From: an uncultured Paracoccaceae bacterium
GTDB lineage: Bacteria; Pseudomonadota; Alphaproteobacteria; Rhodobacterales; Rhodobacteraceae
DNA length: 64,000 nucleotides
Direction: 5' to 3'
NCBI GenBank assembly: GCA_938028765.1
Contig: CALIZF010000015.1
Coordinates: 1-64,000 of the forward strand
The translations under genes were made by a program, and so were the position numbers. Below, piece after piece: positions 54,846-63,695 of the stretch. How positions within the stretch are numbered: the stretch's first letter is position 1; each line of letters opens with the position of its first letter. The notes below the pieces were generated by a model, which was not told where the DNA came from, ran no database searches, and saw only the letters and a program-made list of their open reading frames with translations.

Positions 54846-56039
54846 GTGCGCATCGCATCCGCTGCCCTGATCGCCGCCGCCGTTGCCCTGCCCGCCGGGG
54901 CCGAGGAGAGGCGCAGCCTTGCGGGCGGGGTCACCTATCACGCGCGCCTCGCGCTCGATCCGTCGGCGCTTCTGGTGGTCGAGGCGCGCGATGCGGCCGG
55001 CGCGCTGGTGGGCGAAGCGCGGGTGCCGTCCGACGGGCGGCAGGCGCCGCTGCCGTTCGTGCTTGATGTGCCGGCGGGCGACCTGACGCTGCGCGCGGCA
55101 CTGTTCGTCGGCGGGGCGGCGATCCTTGCCACGCCGCCCGTAACCGTGGCGGACGGCGCCGCGGGCCCGTCGATGCTGGCCACGCCAAGGGATGCGCTGG
55201 CGGCGGCGCAGGCCTTCCGCTGCGGCGGCACGCCGGTGTCGGTGGCGGCAGACGACAAGGCGGCGACCCTCTTCGCCCGCGGCACGGCCTTCGCGCTGAC
55301 GGCCGAGCCTGCGGCCTCCGGCGCCCGCTACGCGGCCCCGGACGACACCCTGTTCTGGTCGAAGGGCAACGCAGCGATGGTCAGCCTTCCAGGTGCCGAT
55401 CTGCCGGACTGCGAACCCGTGATCGCGCCCCCCCTGCTGCCGCTGACCGCGCGCGGGAACGAGCCCTTCTGGCGGCTCGACATCGGCGCGGATGCGGCGA
55501 CGCTGACCGAACCGGACGGCACCGTCGCGCTGACGATCGGCGAGGCCGCCATGACCGCCGCGGGCCTGCGCCTGACGCTGGAGCCCGGCCTTGCGGCCAC
55601 AGTCACCCCGATGGTCCACCGCGACACGATGACCGGGATGCCCTACCCCTACACCGTCACGCTGACCCGCGACGGGGCGATGCTGACCGGCGGCGGCGGC
55701 GATCCGCTGGCGCTGCTAGAAGGGCCCGAATGGCGGGCGTCGATCGTGGCGGGCGCGCCGCTGGCACCCGATGTCGAGGTGACCTTCGCCGTCCTGCCGG
55801 GCGGGCGGGTCGCAGGCACGTCGGCCTGCAACCGCTACATGGGCCAGATGACGCTGACAGGCGAAGGGCTGGCCTTCGGCCCGCTCGCGGGCACGAAGAT
55901 GGCCTGCCCCGGGCCCATGATGGCGGCGGAACGGCTGTGGCTGGACATGCTGGCGACCGTCACGCGCTTCGACATTGCGGCGGACGGGGCGCTGGTGCTC
56001 TACGCCGGCGATACCGAGGCGGCGCTGCTGACGCGCTGA
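54846..56039 (+). CDS. Exported protein with YbaY-like, COG3650-like and META domains
   Basis: A 397-residue envelope protein. The start is a GTG at 54846 with AAGGAG upstream; a signal peptide follows ('IAAAVALPAGAEE', no lipobox Cys). Residues ~25-105 look like the YbaY/'type III secretion lipoprotein' beta domain ('GGVTYHARLALDPSALLVVE'), the centre contains a COG3650-type part ('LTARGNEPFWRLDIG'), and the C-terminus is a META/HslJ domain ('GRVAGTSACNRYMGQMTLTG', 'FGPLAGTKMACPGPMM'). META proteins are linked to stress or antibiotic resistance in other bacteria; the function here is unknown. Confidence 0.85.
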   Translation: MRIASAALIAAAVALPAGAEERRSLAGGVTYHARLALDPSALLVVEARDAAGALVGEARVPSDGRQAPLPFVLDVPAGDLTLRAALFVGGAAILATPPVTVADGAAGPSMLATPRDALAAAQAFRCGGTPVSVAADDKAATLFARGTAFALTAEPAASGARYAAPDDTLFWSKGNAAMVSLPGADLPDCEPVIAPPLLPLTARGNEPFWRLDIGADAATLTEPDGTVALTIGEAAMTAAGLRLTLEPGLAATVTPMVHRDTMTGMPYPYTVTLTRDGAMLTGGGGDPLALLEGPEWRASIVAGAPLAPDVEVTFAVLPGGRVAGTSACNRYMGQMTLTGEGLAFGPLAGTKMACPGPMMAAERLWLDMLATVTRFDIAADGALVLYAGDTEAALLTR

Positions 56040-56045
56040 GGCACC

Positions 56046-56510
56046 CTAGAGCGGCCCTTCCTTCACCGCCTCCATCGCCACATAGGTCGAGGTTGCTGCC
56101 ACATGCGGCAGGGTGCTGACCCGTTCGGCCAGCACCCGCCGGTAGGCCGCGATATCGGCCGTCCGCACCTTCAGGAGGTAGTCGAACCCGCCGGCGATCA
56201 TGTGGCACTGCTCGATCTCGGGCACCGCCAGCACGGCACGGTTGAACGCCTGCAGCGCCGCCTCGCGCGTGTCCGACAGGCGCACCTCGACGAAGGCGAC
56301 ATGCGCCAGCCCCATGCGGATCGGGTTCAGCACGGCGCGGTAGCCGGTGATGACCCCCGCCGCCTCCAGCCGCTTCAGCCGCGCCTGGACGGGCGACTTC
56401 GACAGGCCGACGCGCGCGGCAAGCTCGACGACCGGGATCCGCCCCTCGACGGCCAGCACCGCCAGGATCGCGCGGTCCGTCCGGTCAAGCTCCGCCGCGC
56501 CGTCCTGCAT
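56046..56510 (-). CDS. putR: Lrp/AsnC-family regulator of proline utilisation
   Basis: A 154-residue Lrp-type protein: HTH ('ELDRTDRAILAVLAVEGRIP', 'LAARVGLSKSPVQARLKRLE') and RAM domain ('QCHMIAGGFDYLLKVRTADI'). It is divergent from putA, matching PutR of Agrobacterium and Rhodobacter, which activates putA in response to proline. The ATG at 56510 is preferred over 56555 because GGGGGA lies upstream and the HTH begins at the usual distance. Its stop is 6 bp from the convergent META-domain gene. Confidence 0.93.
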   Translation of the reverse strand: MQDGAAELDRTDRAILAVLAVEGRIPVVELAARVGLSKSPVQARLKRLEAAGVITGYRAVLNPIRMGLAHVAFVEVRLSDTREAALQAFNRAVLAVPEIEQCHMIAGGFDYLLKVRTADIAAYRRVLAERVSTLPHVAATSTYVAMEAVKEGPL

Positions 56511-56531
56511 CGCCAGTCCCCCGAATTGCGG

Positions 56532-56559
56532 GAAGATTGCCTGCGCAGGGGCCATCTTC
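56532..56559. promoter_or_regulatory. Candidate PutR operator
   Basis: A 10-bp perfect palindrome CCTGCGCAGG (56540-56549) is flanked by GAAGAT and ATCTTC, giving a 28-bp dyad with the outer arms one base off centre. It sits between putR and putA, just upstream of the predicted putA -35 position, where an Lrp-type activator would bind. Confidence 0.55.
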
Positions 56560-56585
56560 GGGCCGAAAGGCCGCCTGCGCTGCGC

Positions 56586-56591
56586 TATGAT
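56586..56591 (+). promoter_or_regulatory. Predicted -10 element of putA
   Basis: TATGAT lies 30 bp before the putA ATG. The hexamer 17 bp upstream (CCGAAA) is a poor -35, as expected for a promoter that needs an activator such as PutR. Confidence 0.5.
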
Positions 56592-56620
56592 GCATCCGCA
56601 GCCCCAGCCCGGACAAGCCC

Positions 56621-59600
56621 ATGACCGCCGCCCCCCGCTCCATGACCGCCGCCGACCCCTGGTCCGTCATCACCACCGCCGCCCGCGCGCCCGAGGGGCC
56701 GCTGCTCGCCGCGCTGGTCGAGCAGGCCGCCCTTTCGGCGGCGGCGCGCGCCGGGATCGCGGCCGCGGCGGCCGACCTCGTCCGCGCGATCCGGGCCGGC
56801 GGACGGCCGGGGCTGATGGAGGCGGTGCTGGCCGAATACGGCCTGTCGAGCGACGAGGGTGTGGCGCTGATGTGCCTGGCCGAGGCGCTGCTGCGGGTGC
56901 CCGATGCGCCGACGATGGACGCCCTGATCGCCGACAAGATCGTGCCGGGGGACTGGGCGCGGCATCTCGGCCGGTCGGCCTCGCCGCTCGTCAACGCCTC
57001 GACCTGGGCGCTGATGCTGACAGGCCGGGTGCTGGACGAGACGGGCGAAGGGCTGGCGGCCTCCCTGCACGGTGCTATCCGGCGTCTGGGCGAACCCGTG
57101 ATCCGCACCGCGGTGGCGCGGGCCATGCGCGAGATGGGATCGCAGTTCGTCCTCGGCGAGACGATGGCGGCGGCAATGGCGCGCGCCCGCGCCGACGAGG
57201 ACCGCGGGATCGCCATGAGCTATGACATGCTGGGCGAAGCCGCGCGCACCGGCGAGGATGCCGCGCGCTACCTTGCCGCCTACGAGGGCGCCATCGACGC
57301 CGCGGCCGCGCGCGCCGGCCACCCCGCGGCCCCGGGTGTGTCGGTCAAGCTGTCGGCCCTGCACCCCCGTTACGAGGCCGCGCAGGACGCGCGCGTCATG
57401 GCCGAGCTTGCCCCGCGGCTGGCCGCGCTGGCAGCCCGCGCGGCCGCGGCCGGGGTTCCCCTCACGGTGGACGCGGAAGAGGCCGACCGCCTGCCGCTGT
57501 CGCTGCGGGTGATCGCGGCCGCGATGGACGACCCTCGGCTGGCCGGGTGGGACGGGTTCGGGGTGGTCGTGCAGGCCTATGGCCGCCGCGCGCCGGCAGT
57601 GATCGACTGGCTGGCCGCCCTGGCCGCCCGCCACGGCCGGCGGATCGCCGTGCGCCTCGTCAAGGGCGCCTACTGGGACGCCGAGGTGAAGCGGGCGCAG
57701 GTCCTCGGGCTCGACGGGTTCCCGGTGTTCACCCGCAAGGCGGCGACCGATGTCAGCTACATCGCCTGCGCGCGCCGCCTCCTGCGCCTGACGGACCGCA
57801 TCTATCCGCAGTTCGCCACCCACAATGCCCACACGATGGCCGCCGTCCTGCACATCGCGGCCGAGGAAGGCGCCGCGCAGGATGCCTGGGAATTCCAGCG
57901 GCTGCATGGCATGGGCGACCGGCTGCACCGCCTTGTGCAGGACCGCCACGGCACCCGGCACCGCGTCTACGCCCCGGTCGGCGCGCATCGGGATCTGCTG
58001 GCCTACCTCGTGCGGCGGCTGCTGGAAAACGGCGCGAACTCGAGCTTCGTCAACCGGATCGCCGACGATCGCGTGCCGGCCGAGGCAGTGGCGGCCTGCC
58101 CCTTCGCCGCGCTGGCGGCGGCCGGCGCGCCCGAGAACCCGGCGATCGCCACCGGCGCGGCCCTGTTTGCGCCGCGGCGCAACGCGCGCGGCTGGGACAT
58201 CGCCGATCCGGCCGACCGGGATGCGCTGGACGCCGCGCGGGGGGCCTTCCGCGACACCCGTTTCGCGGCCGCCCCGATCCTCGCCGCCCCGGCGGAGGGC
58301 GCGGGCCGGCCCGCCCGCATCCTGACCGATCCCGCGACCGGCGCGCCGGTCGGCACCGTGGCCGAGGCAACGGCGGCCGACGCCGCGTCCGCCAGCGCCG
58401 CCGCGCGGCCCTGGGACGCGCCCCCCGCGATCCGCGCCGCCGCCCTGCGCCGCGCCGCCGATGCGATCGAGGACGATCACGGCGCATTCCTCGCGCTGCT
58501 GGCGCGCGAGGCGGGCAAGACCCTGCCCGATGCCGTCGCGGATCTGCGCGAGGCGGTGGATTTCCTGCGCTACTACGCCGACGCGGCCGAAGCGCAGGCG
58601 CGGCCCGGCCGCGGTGTGGTGGCCGCCATCGCGCCCTGGAACTTCCCGCTGGCGATCTTCATCGGCCAGGTGGCGGCGGCGCTGGCGGCGGGCAACGCGG
58701 TGATCGCCAAGCCCGCCGAACAGACGCCGCTGATCGCGCACCGCGCGGTCGGGCATCTTCTGTCCGCCGGCGTGCCCGCGGCCGCGCTGCAATGCCTGCC
58801 GGGCGACGGGCCGACCGTCGGGGGGGCCATGACGCGGGACCCGCGCGTGGCCGCCGTGGCCTTCACCGGCGGCACCGACACCGCCCGGGCGATCCGCGCC
58901 GCGATGGCCGACCATCTGGCCCCCGGCGCACCGCTGGTGGCCGAGACGGGCGGGCTCAACGCGATGATCGTCGATTCGACCGCCCTGCCCGAACAGGCCG
59001 TGCGCGACATCCTTACCTCGGCGTTCCAGTCCGCCGGGCAGCGGTGCTCGGCACTGCGGATGCTCTATGTGCAGGCGGAGGTCGCGCCGGCACTGACCCG
59101 CATGCTGACGGGCGCGATGGATGAGCTGACGCTCGGCGACCCCTGGGAGCCCGCGACCGACATCGGCCCCGTGATCGACGCCGAGGCGCAGGCGGCGCTG
59201 ACCGCCCATATCGGCCGGGCGCGGGCCGAGGGACGGCTGGTCCACCAGCTGCCAGTGCCGGCTGGCGGCACCTTCGTCGGCCCCGCGCTGATCCGCGTGG
59301 ACGGCATCGCGGACCTGGGGCGCGAGGTGTTCGGGCCGGTCCTGCACATGGCGACGTTTCGCGCGGGCGACCTCGACGCGGTGATCGACGCGGTGAACGC
59401 GACCGGCTACGGCCTGACCTTCGCGCTGCACAGCCGCATCGACGCGCGGGTGCAGCGGGTGACCGACCGGGTGCGCGCGGGGAACCTCTACGTCAACCGC
59501 AACCAGATCGGTGCAGTCGTCGGGTCGCAGCCGTTCGGCGGCGAGGGGCTGTCGGGCACAGGGCCGAAGGCCGGCGGGCCGCACACGCTAGCGCCGCTGA

Positions 59601-60097
59601 CCGCGCCCGAAGCCCCTGCCGCAGCACCCGGCACATGGGACACAGCCGACGATCCCGCCCGGCTGGCCGCGGCGCTGGCAGCGGCCTTGCCCGGCGATGC
59701 GCCGCTGCACGAGACGCCGCTGCCCGGCCCAACGGGCGAATCGAACCGGCTGCGCACCCTGCCCCGCGGCCCTGCGCTGTGCCTCGGCCCCGGCGCCGCC
59801 GCCGCGGCGGCGCAGGCGGCTGCGATCCGCGCGGGGGGGGGCACGGCGGTGGAGGCGGCGGGGGCCGTCGCGCCGGCGGCGCTGGCCAGCCTGCCGCACC
59901 TTGCCGTCGCGCTGTGGTGGGGCGATGGCGCCACCGCGCGCGCCATGGCACAGGCGCTGGCGCGCCGCGCAGGGCCGATCGTGCCCCTTGTCACCGAGGT
60001 GCCCGGGCCGCACCACGCCACGCGCGAGCGGCACCTGTGCATCGACACCACGGCGGCGGGCGGCAACGCTGCGCTGCTGGCCGCCGCGGGGGACTGA
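56621..60097 (+). CDS. putA: Bifunctional proline dehydrogenase / L-glutamate gamma-semialdehyde dehydrogenase
   Basis: A 1158-residue PutA. It lacks the N-terminal ribbon-helix-helix domain of enterobacterial PutA, consistent with separate regulation by PutR. The FAD-dependent PRODH barrel covers about 130-470 ('RLVKGAYWDAEVKRAQVLGL', 'FATHNAHTMAAVLH', 'YAPVGAHRDLLAYLVRRLLE'). The ALDH domain covers about 570-1010, with 'GVVAAIAPWNFPLAIFIGQ', the Glu in 'LVAETGGLNAMIVDS' and the catalytic Cys in 'QSAGQRCSALRMLYV'. A degenerate ALDH-like C-terminal domain completes the protein. Proline is oxidised to glutamate with substrate channelling; electrons enter the quinone pool. Confidence 0.97.
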   Translation: MTAAPRSMTAADPWSVITTAARAPEGPLLAALVEQAALSAAARAGIAAAAADLVRAIRAGGRPGLMEAVLAEYGLSSDEGVALMCLAEALLRVPDAPTMDALIADKIVPGDWARHLGRSASPLVNASTWALMLTGRVLDETGEGLAASLHGAIRRLGEPVIRTAVARAMREMGSQFVLGETMAAAMARARADEDRGIAMSYDMLGEAARTGEDAARYLAAYEGAIDAAAARAGHPAAPGVSVKLSALHPRYEAAQDARVMAELAPRLAALAARAAAAGVPLTVDAEEADRLPLSLRVIAAAMDDPRLAGWDGFGVVVQAYGRRAPAVIDWLAALAARHGRRIAVRLVKGAYWDAEVKRAQVLGLDGFPVFTRKAATDVSYIACARRLLRLTDRIYPQFATHNAHTMAAVLHIAAEEGAAQDAWEFQRLHGMGDRLHRLVQDRHGTRHRVYAPVGAHRDLLAYLVRRLLENGANSSFVNRIADDRVPAEAVAACPFAALAAAGAPENPAIATGAALFAPRRNARGWDIADPADRDALDAARGAFRDTRFAAAPILAAPAEGAGRPARILTDPATGAPVGTVAEATAADAASASAAARPWDAPPAIRAAALRRAADAIEDDHGAFLALLAREAGKTLPDAVADLREAVDFLRYYADAAEAQARPGRGVVAAIAPWNFPLAIFIGQVAAALAAGNAVIAKPAEQTPLIAHRAVGHLLSAGVPAAALQCLPGDGPTVGGAMTRDPRVAAVAFTGGTDTARAIRAAMADHLAPGAPLVAETGGLNAMIVDSTALPEQAVRDILTSAFQSAGQRCSALRMLYVQAEVAPALTRMLTGAMDELTLGDPWEPATDIGPVIDAEAQAALTAHIGRARAEGRLVHQLPVPAGGTFVGPALIRVDGIADLGREVFGPVLHMATFRAGDLDAVIDAVNATGYGLTFALHSRIDARVQRVTDRVRAGNLYVNRNQIGAVVGSQPFGGEGLSGTGPKAGGPHTLAPLTAPEAPAAAPGTWDTADDPARLAAALAAALPGDAPLHETPLPGPTGESNRLRTLPRGPALCLGPGAAAAAAQAAAIRAGGGTAVEAAGAVAPAALASLPHLAVALWWGDGATARAMAQALARRAGPIVPLVTEVPGPHHATRERHLCIDTTAAGGNAALLAAAGD

Positions 60098-60191
60098 CCG
60101 AGCCGCACTGCAGGCAGGGCCCGCCGCCGCCCGCGCCCGCCCGGCCCGCGACCCTTGACGCAACCCGGCGGATCGGGAACGCTCATGCGCG

Positions 60192-60935
60192 ATGTTCCCG
60201 ATCCGCGACCACAACCCTTCGGGGCGCACGCCCTATGTCACCTGGGCGCTGATCGCGGCCAATGTCGCGATCTTCCTTCTCTACTGGCCGTTCCTCACGA
60301 CCGAGATCGAGGCGTGGCAGTTCTTCGTCACCTGGGGCGTGACGCCCCTGCGCGTGGTCCACGGCGAGGGCCTTCACACCCTCGTCACCTCGATGTTCCT
60401 GCACGGCGGCTGGATGCATCTTCTGGGCAACATGCTGTTCCTCTTCATCTTCGGCGACAACCTCGAAGAGGCGCTTGGGCATGTCGGCTTCCTTGCGGCC
60501 TATCTTGCCGCCGGCCTCGCCGCGGCCGGGCTGCAGATCGCCGCCGACCCGCGGTCGATGGTCCCGATGGTGGGGGCCTCGGGCGCGATCGCGGGGGTTC
60601 TGGGGGGCTATCTCTTGCTGTTCCCGAAGGCGCGGGTCGATGTCCTGCTGATCTTCGTCGTCTTCTTCCGCATCATCCCCGTGCCCGCCTGGATCGTTCT
60701 GGGCCTCTGGTTCGGGCTGCAGATCGTCGGCGGGCTCAACACCCCTTCGGATGCCGGCGGCGTGGCCTACTGGGCACACGCGGGCGGGTTCGTCGCCGGC
60801 ATCCTGCTGACCCTGCCCCTCTGGCTGCGCCGCGGCGGCCCCGCCTTCTGGTCGCGCACCCACGGCACCCCCCCGCATCCCGAGGCGCGCTACGTCCTGT
60901 CGCGCACCTCGATTCCGCCGGTGCGCCGCCGTTGA
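60192..60935 (+). CDS. Rhomboid-family intramembrane serine protease
   Basis: A 247-residue membrane protein with about six helices. The catalytic dyad is Ser130 in 'PMVGASGAIAGVLGGY' and His196 in 'VAYWAHAGGFVAGIL'; the oxyanion residues are in 'FLHGGWMHLLGNMLFLFIFG'. It cleaves single-pass membrane proteins within the bilayer; natural substrates in this clade are unknown. The stop codon directly abuts the stop of the convergent suhB (TGATCA). Confidence 0.94.
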   Translation: MFPIRDHNPSGRTPYVTWALIAANVAIFLLYWPFLTTEIEAWQFFVTWGVTPLRVVHGEGLHTLVTSMFLHGGWMHLLGNMLFLFIFGDNLEEALGHVGFLAAYLAAGLAAAGLQIAADPRSMVPMVGASGAIAGVLGGYLLLFPKARVDVLLIFVVFFRIIPVPAWIVLGLWFGLQIVGGLNTPSDAGGVAYWAHAGGFVAGILLTLPLWLRRGGPAFWSRTHGTPPHPEARYVLSRTSIPPVRRR

Positions 60936-61721
60936 TCAGCCGCGGATGATCGCGGCGAAAGGCTCGAACAGCGCCGCGTTGCCCGCGATCACCCCGCCGT
61001 CCTCCAGCGGTTTCGCCCCGGCGCGCAGCCCTTGCGCGAAGCCGCCCGCCTCGCGCACCAGGATCAGGCCCGCGGCCATGTCCCAGGCGCTGATGCCGCG
61101 TTCCCAGTAGCCGTCCACCCGCCCTGCGGCGACATAGGCAAGGTCGAGCGCCGCCGAACCCCAACGCCGCACACCCGCGCAGACGGGCATCAGCCGGGCC
61201 AGGTCCTGCAGTGTCGCGGGCAGCGTTCCGCGGCCGCCGAAGGGCACGCCGGTGGCGAAGATCGCCTCGATCATCGCGCCGCGCCCCGACACCCGCATCC
61301 GGCGGTCGTTCATCCAGGCGCCCTGGCCCTTTTCGGCCACGAACATCTCGTCCTTGACCGGATCGTAGATCACGCCGGCCACCACCTCGCCCCGGTGTTC
61401 GAGCGCGATCGAGACCGCCCAGTGCGGCAGGCCGTGCAGGAAGTTTGTGGTGCCGTCCAGGGGATCGACGATCCAGCGGCGCGTCGGATCCTCGCCGGCC
61501 TCAGCCCCCGTCTCTTCGCCCAGCCAGCCGTAGGTGGGCCGGCCGCCGCGCAGTTCCTCCTTGATGATCCGCTCGGCCTCGCGGTCGGCGCGGCTGACGA
61601 AGTCGCCAGGCCCTTTGGCCGAGACCTGCAGGTTCTCGACCTCGCGGAAATCCTTGACGAGGCTCCGCGCCGCCTTGCGCGCTGCCTTGATCATCAGGTT
61701 AAGGTTCGCGCTGCCCTGCAT
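60936..61721 (-). CDS. suhB: Inositol-1-monophosphatase family protein
   Basis: A 261-residue Mg-dependent phosphatase. Metal-site motifs: 'YGWLGEETGAEAGEDPTRRW', 'WIVDPLDGTTNFLHGLPHWA' and 'GYWERGISAWDMAAGLILVR'. It hydrolyses inositol monophosphates and, as SuhB in other bacteria, also takes part in rRNA transcription antitermination. The sequence does not separate these roles. A promoter-like pair lies just upstream (61751-61779). Confidence 0.94.
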   Translation of the reverse strand: MQGSANLNLMIKAARKAARSLVKDFREVENLQVSAKGPGDFVSRADREAERIIKEELRGGRPTYGWLGEETGAEAGEDPTRRWIVDPLDGTTNFLHGLPHWAVSIALEHRGEVVAGVIYDPVKDEMFVAEKGQGAWMNDRRMRVSGRGAMIEAIFATGVPFGGRGTLPATLQDLARLMPVCAGVRRWGSAALDLAYVAAGRVDGYWERGISAWDMAAGLILVREAGGFAQGLRAGAKPLEDGGVIAGNAALFEPFAAIIRG

Positions 61722-62055
61722 CGCCGCCGCCTCCGATTTCGTCCGGCCGGGCTATAGAGAACCCGCGCCGCCGCGCCAACCCCGCACGGGACCGTGACGA
61801 GCCGGCGCCGGCGCGACCCGGGGCGGGGACCGCGCACAGGCCTCCGGAGGGGCCCTGGCGGCGGGGGATGGTGTCGCGGAATGGCTGATCCCCCGCCCGA
61901 CGGCGGGCATGGCGCCGGCGCGGAGGGGGTCGGGGCCGCGACGGACGCCGACATGGGCGCCCGCGGGGCCGCGCGACACCGCCGGTGCGGCTGCGGCGCC
62001 CTTGCGGCCGGCAGGGCGCAGGGCCATGTCACGCCGGCTATCGGAGATTTCGCGC
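61722..62055. other. Divergent region between suhB and opgG
   Basis: This 334-bp gap contains the predicted suhB promoter near its left end. The opgG frame is open upstream to 61909 but that part is Pro/Arg-rich and has no protein-like features. GGAG lies 9 nt before the ATG at 62056. I see no terminator or RNA gene. Confidence 0.6.
61751..61779 (-). promoter_or_regulatory. Predicted promoter of suhB
   Basis: On the minus strand TTGGCG (61779-61774) and TATAGC (61756-61751) are 17 bp apart, about 30 bp before the suhB ATG. The -10 element lacks the T at -7, the CarD-dependent type. Confidence 0.55.
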
Positions 62056-63612
62056 ATGGTCGCCATCGCCCGCCGCCTGATCCTCGCCGCCCCGGCGGCA
62101 CTCGTCCTGACCGCCTTCGCACCCGCCGCCGCGGCGCAGACGCCCTTCACCTTCGCGGCACTGATCGAGGATGCCCGCGCCCGCGCCGCGGCGCCCTACG
62201 CGCCGACGCCCGTGCCCGCGCCCGCGGTGCTGGACCGGATCGACTACGACGCGCACTGGCGCATCCGCTACCGGCCAGAGGCGACGGTCATGGCGGGGAA
62301 CGTGCCCCTCCGGTTCTTCCACCTCGGCACCTATTTCCGCCAGCCCGTGGCGATCCATACCCTGGCGGACGGCATTGCCACGCCGGTCGCCTACGACCCT
62401 GCCATGTGGGACATTCCCGAGGGCAGCCCTGCCCGCGATCTGCCGGCGGACGCGGGGTTTGCCGGCTTCCGCGTGATGCGTCCCGGCCCGGCGCCCGACT
62501 GGCTGAGCTTCCTCGGCGCGTCCTACTTCCGGGCGGACGGGCCCTTGGCGCAGTACGGGCTGTCGGCGCGCGGGCTTGCGCTCGACACCGGCCTGTCCGC
62601 GCCCGAAGAGTTCCCGCGCTTCACCGCCTTCTGGATCGGCGAGGGGCCGGGCGGCGGCGCCGGCGACGTCACCGTGCACGCAAGCCTCGACAGCGAAAGC
62701 GTCGCGGGCGCCTACCGGTTCGACATCGTCCACACCGAAGGGCAAGGTCAGGTGATGGAGGTCGAGGCGCATCTCTTCTTCCGCCGCACGCCGGAACGGG
62801 TGGGAATCGCCCCCCTCACCTCGATGTTCTGGTATGCCGAATCGAACCGTTTCGCCGCGATGGACTGGCGCCCCGAGGTGCACGACACCGACGGGCTGAT
62901 GATGCTGACCGGCGCGGGCGAGGCGATCTGGCGCCCGCTGAACAACCCGCCGCGGGTAGTGACCTCGAGCTTTGCCGACACCAATCCCCGCGGCTTCGGC
63001 CTGATGAAGCGCGACCGCAGCTTCGCGAACTACCAGGACGACGGGGTGTTCTACGAGAAGCGCCCCTCGGTCTGGATCGAGCCCCTCGGCGACTGGGGGG
63101 CGGGCGCGGTTCACCTGGTCGAAATCCCGACCGACGACGAGGTCTTCGACAACATCGTCGCCTTCTGGACCCCTGCGACGCCACCCCGGCCCGGCGACCA
63201 CCTGACCTTCCGCTACCGGATGCACTGGGGCCTCGACGCGCCGACCGAACCGCTGGCGGTCGCGCGGACGGTCAACACCTTCATCGGCCACGGCGGCCGG
63301 CCGGGCCAGCGCCCCCGTCCCGAGGACACGGTCAAGGTGGTGATCGACTTCGAGGGCGGCCAGATCGCCGGGTTCGGGCAGGGCATGGGCGTGGAACCCG
63401 TGATCACCGCTCCGGCGGGGGTGGAGATCGTGAACCCCTACGCCCTGCCGGTCCGCGGCACCGCCCGCTGGCGGCTGGTGTTTGACCTGAAGGCGCCGCC
63501 CGGCACCGGCACGGCGGACCTGCGCGCCTATCTTGCGCGCGACGGCAGGGCGCTGACGGAAACCTGGCTGGGCCAGATTCACCCCGACCAGATCCGCGCC
63601 CTGCGCCGCTAG
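62056..63612 (+). CDS. opgG: Periplasmic glucan biosynthesis protein OpgG (MdoG)
   Basis: A 518-residue exported protein needed for osmoregulated periplasmic glucans. Signal peptide at residues 1-27 ('LILAAPAALVLTAFAPAAAA'), then the large MdoG beta-sandwich ('LIEDARARAAAPYAPTPVPA', 'DYDAHWRIRYRPEATVMAGN', 'RFFHLGTYFRQPVAIHTLAD', 'LTSMFWYAESNRFAAMDWRP') and the C-terminal Ig-like domain. The ATG at 62056 gives the better ribosome-binding site (GGAG); 62026 would add ten residues. The glucosyltransferase gene opgH does not follow immediately; ccdA does. Confidence 0.94.
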   Translation: MVAIARRLILAAPAALVLTAFAPAAAAQTPFTFAALIEDARARAAAPYAPTPVPAPAVLDRIDYDAHWRIRYRPEATVMAGNVPLRFFHLGTYFRQPVAIHTLADGIATPVAYDPAMWDIPEGSPARDLPADAGFAGFRVMRPGPAPDWLSFLGASYFRADGPLAQYGLSARGLALDTGLSAPEEFPRFTAFWIGEGPGGGAGDVTVHASLDSESVAGAYRFDIVHTEGQGQVMEVEAHLFFRRTPERVGIAPLTSMFWYAESNRFAAMDWRPEVHDTDGLMMLTGAGEAIWRPLNNPPRVVTSSFADTNPRGFGLMKRDRSFANYQDDGVFYEKRPSVWIEPLGDWGAGAVHLVEIPTDDEVFDNIVAFWTPATPPRPGDHLTFRYRMHWGLDAPTEPLAVARTVNTFIGHGGRPGQRPRPEDTVKVVIDFEGGQIAGFGQGMGVEPVITAPAGVEIVNPYALPVRGTARWRLVFDLKAPPGTGTADLRAYLARDGRALTETWLGQIHPDQIRALRR

Positions 63613-63695
63613 CGGCCTGCCGGCACGGCAACGTGACCGCGGCGCGGGGCCCGCCCCCGTGACGCGCCCGATGGACGCGGCTATGGCTTGCGGAC

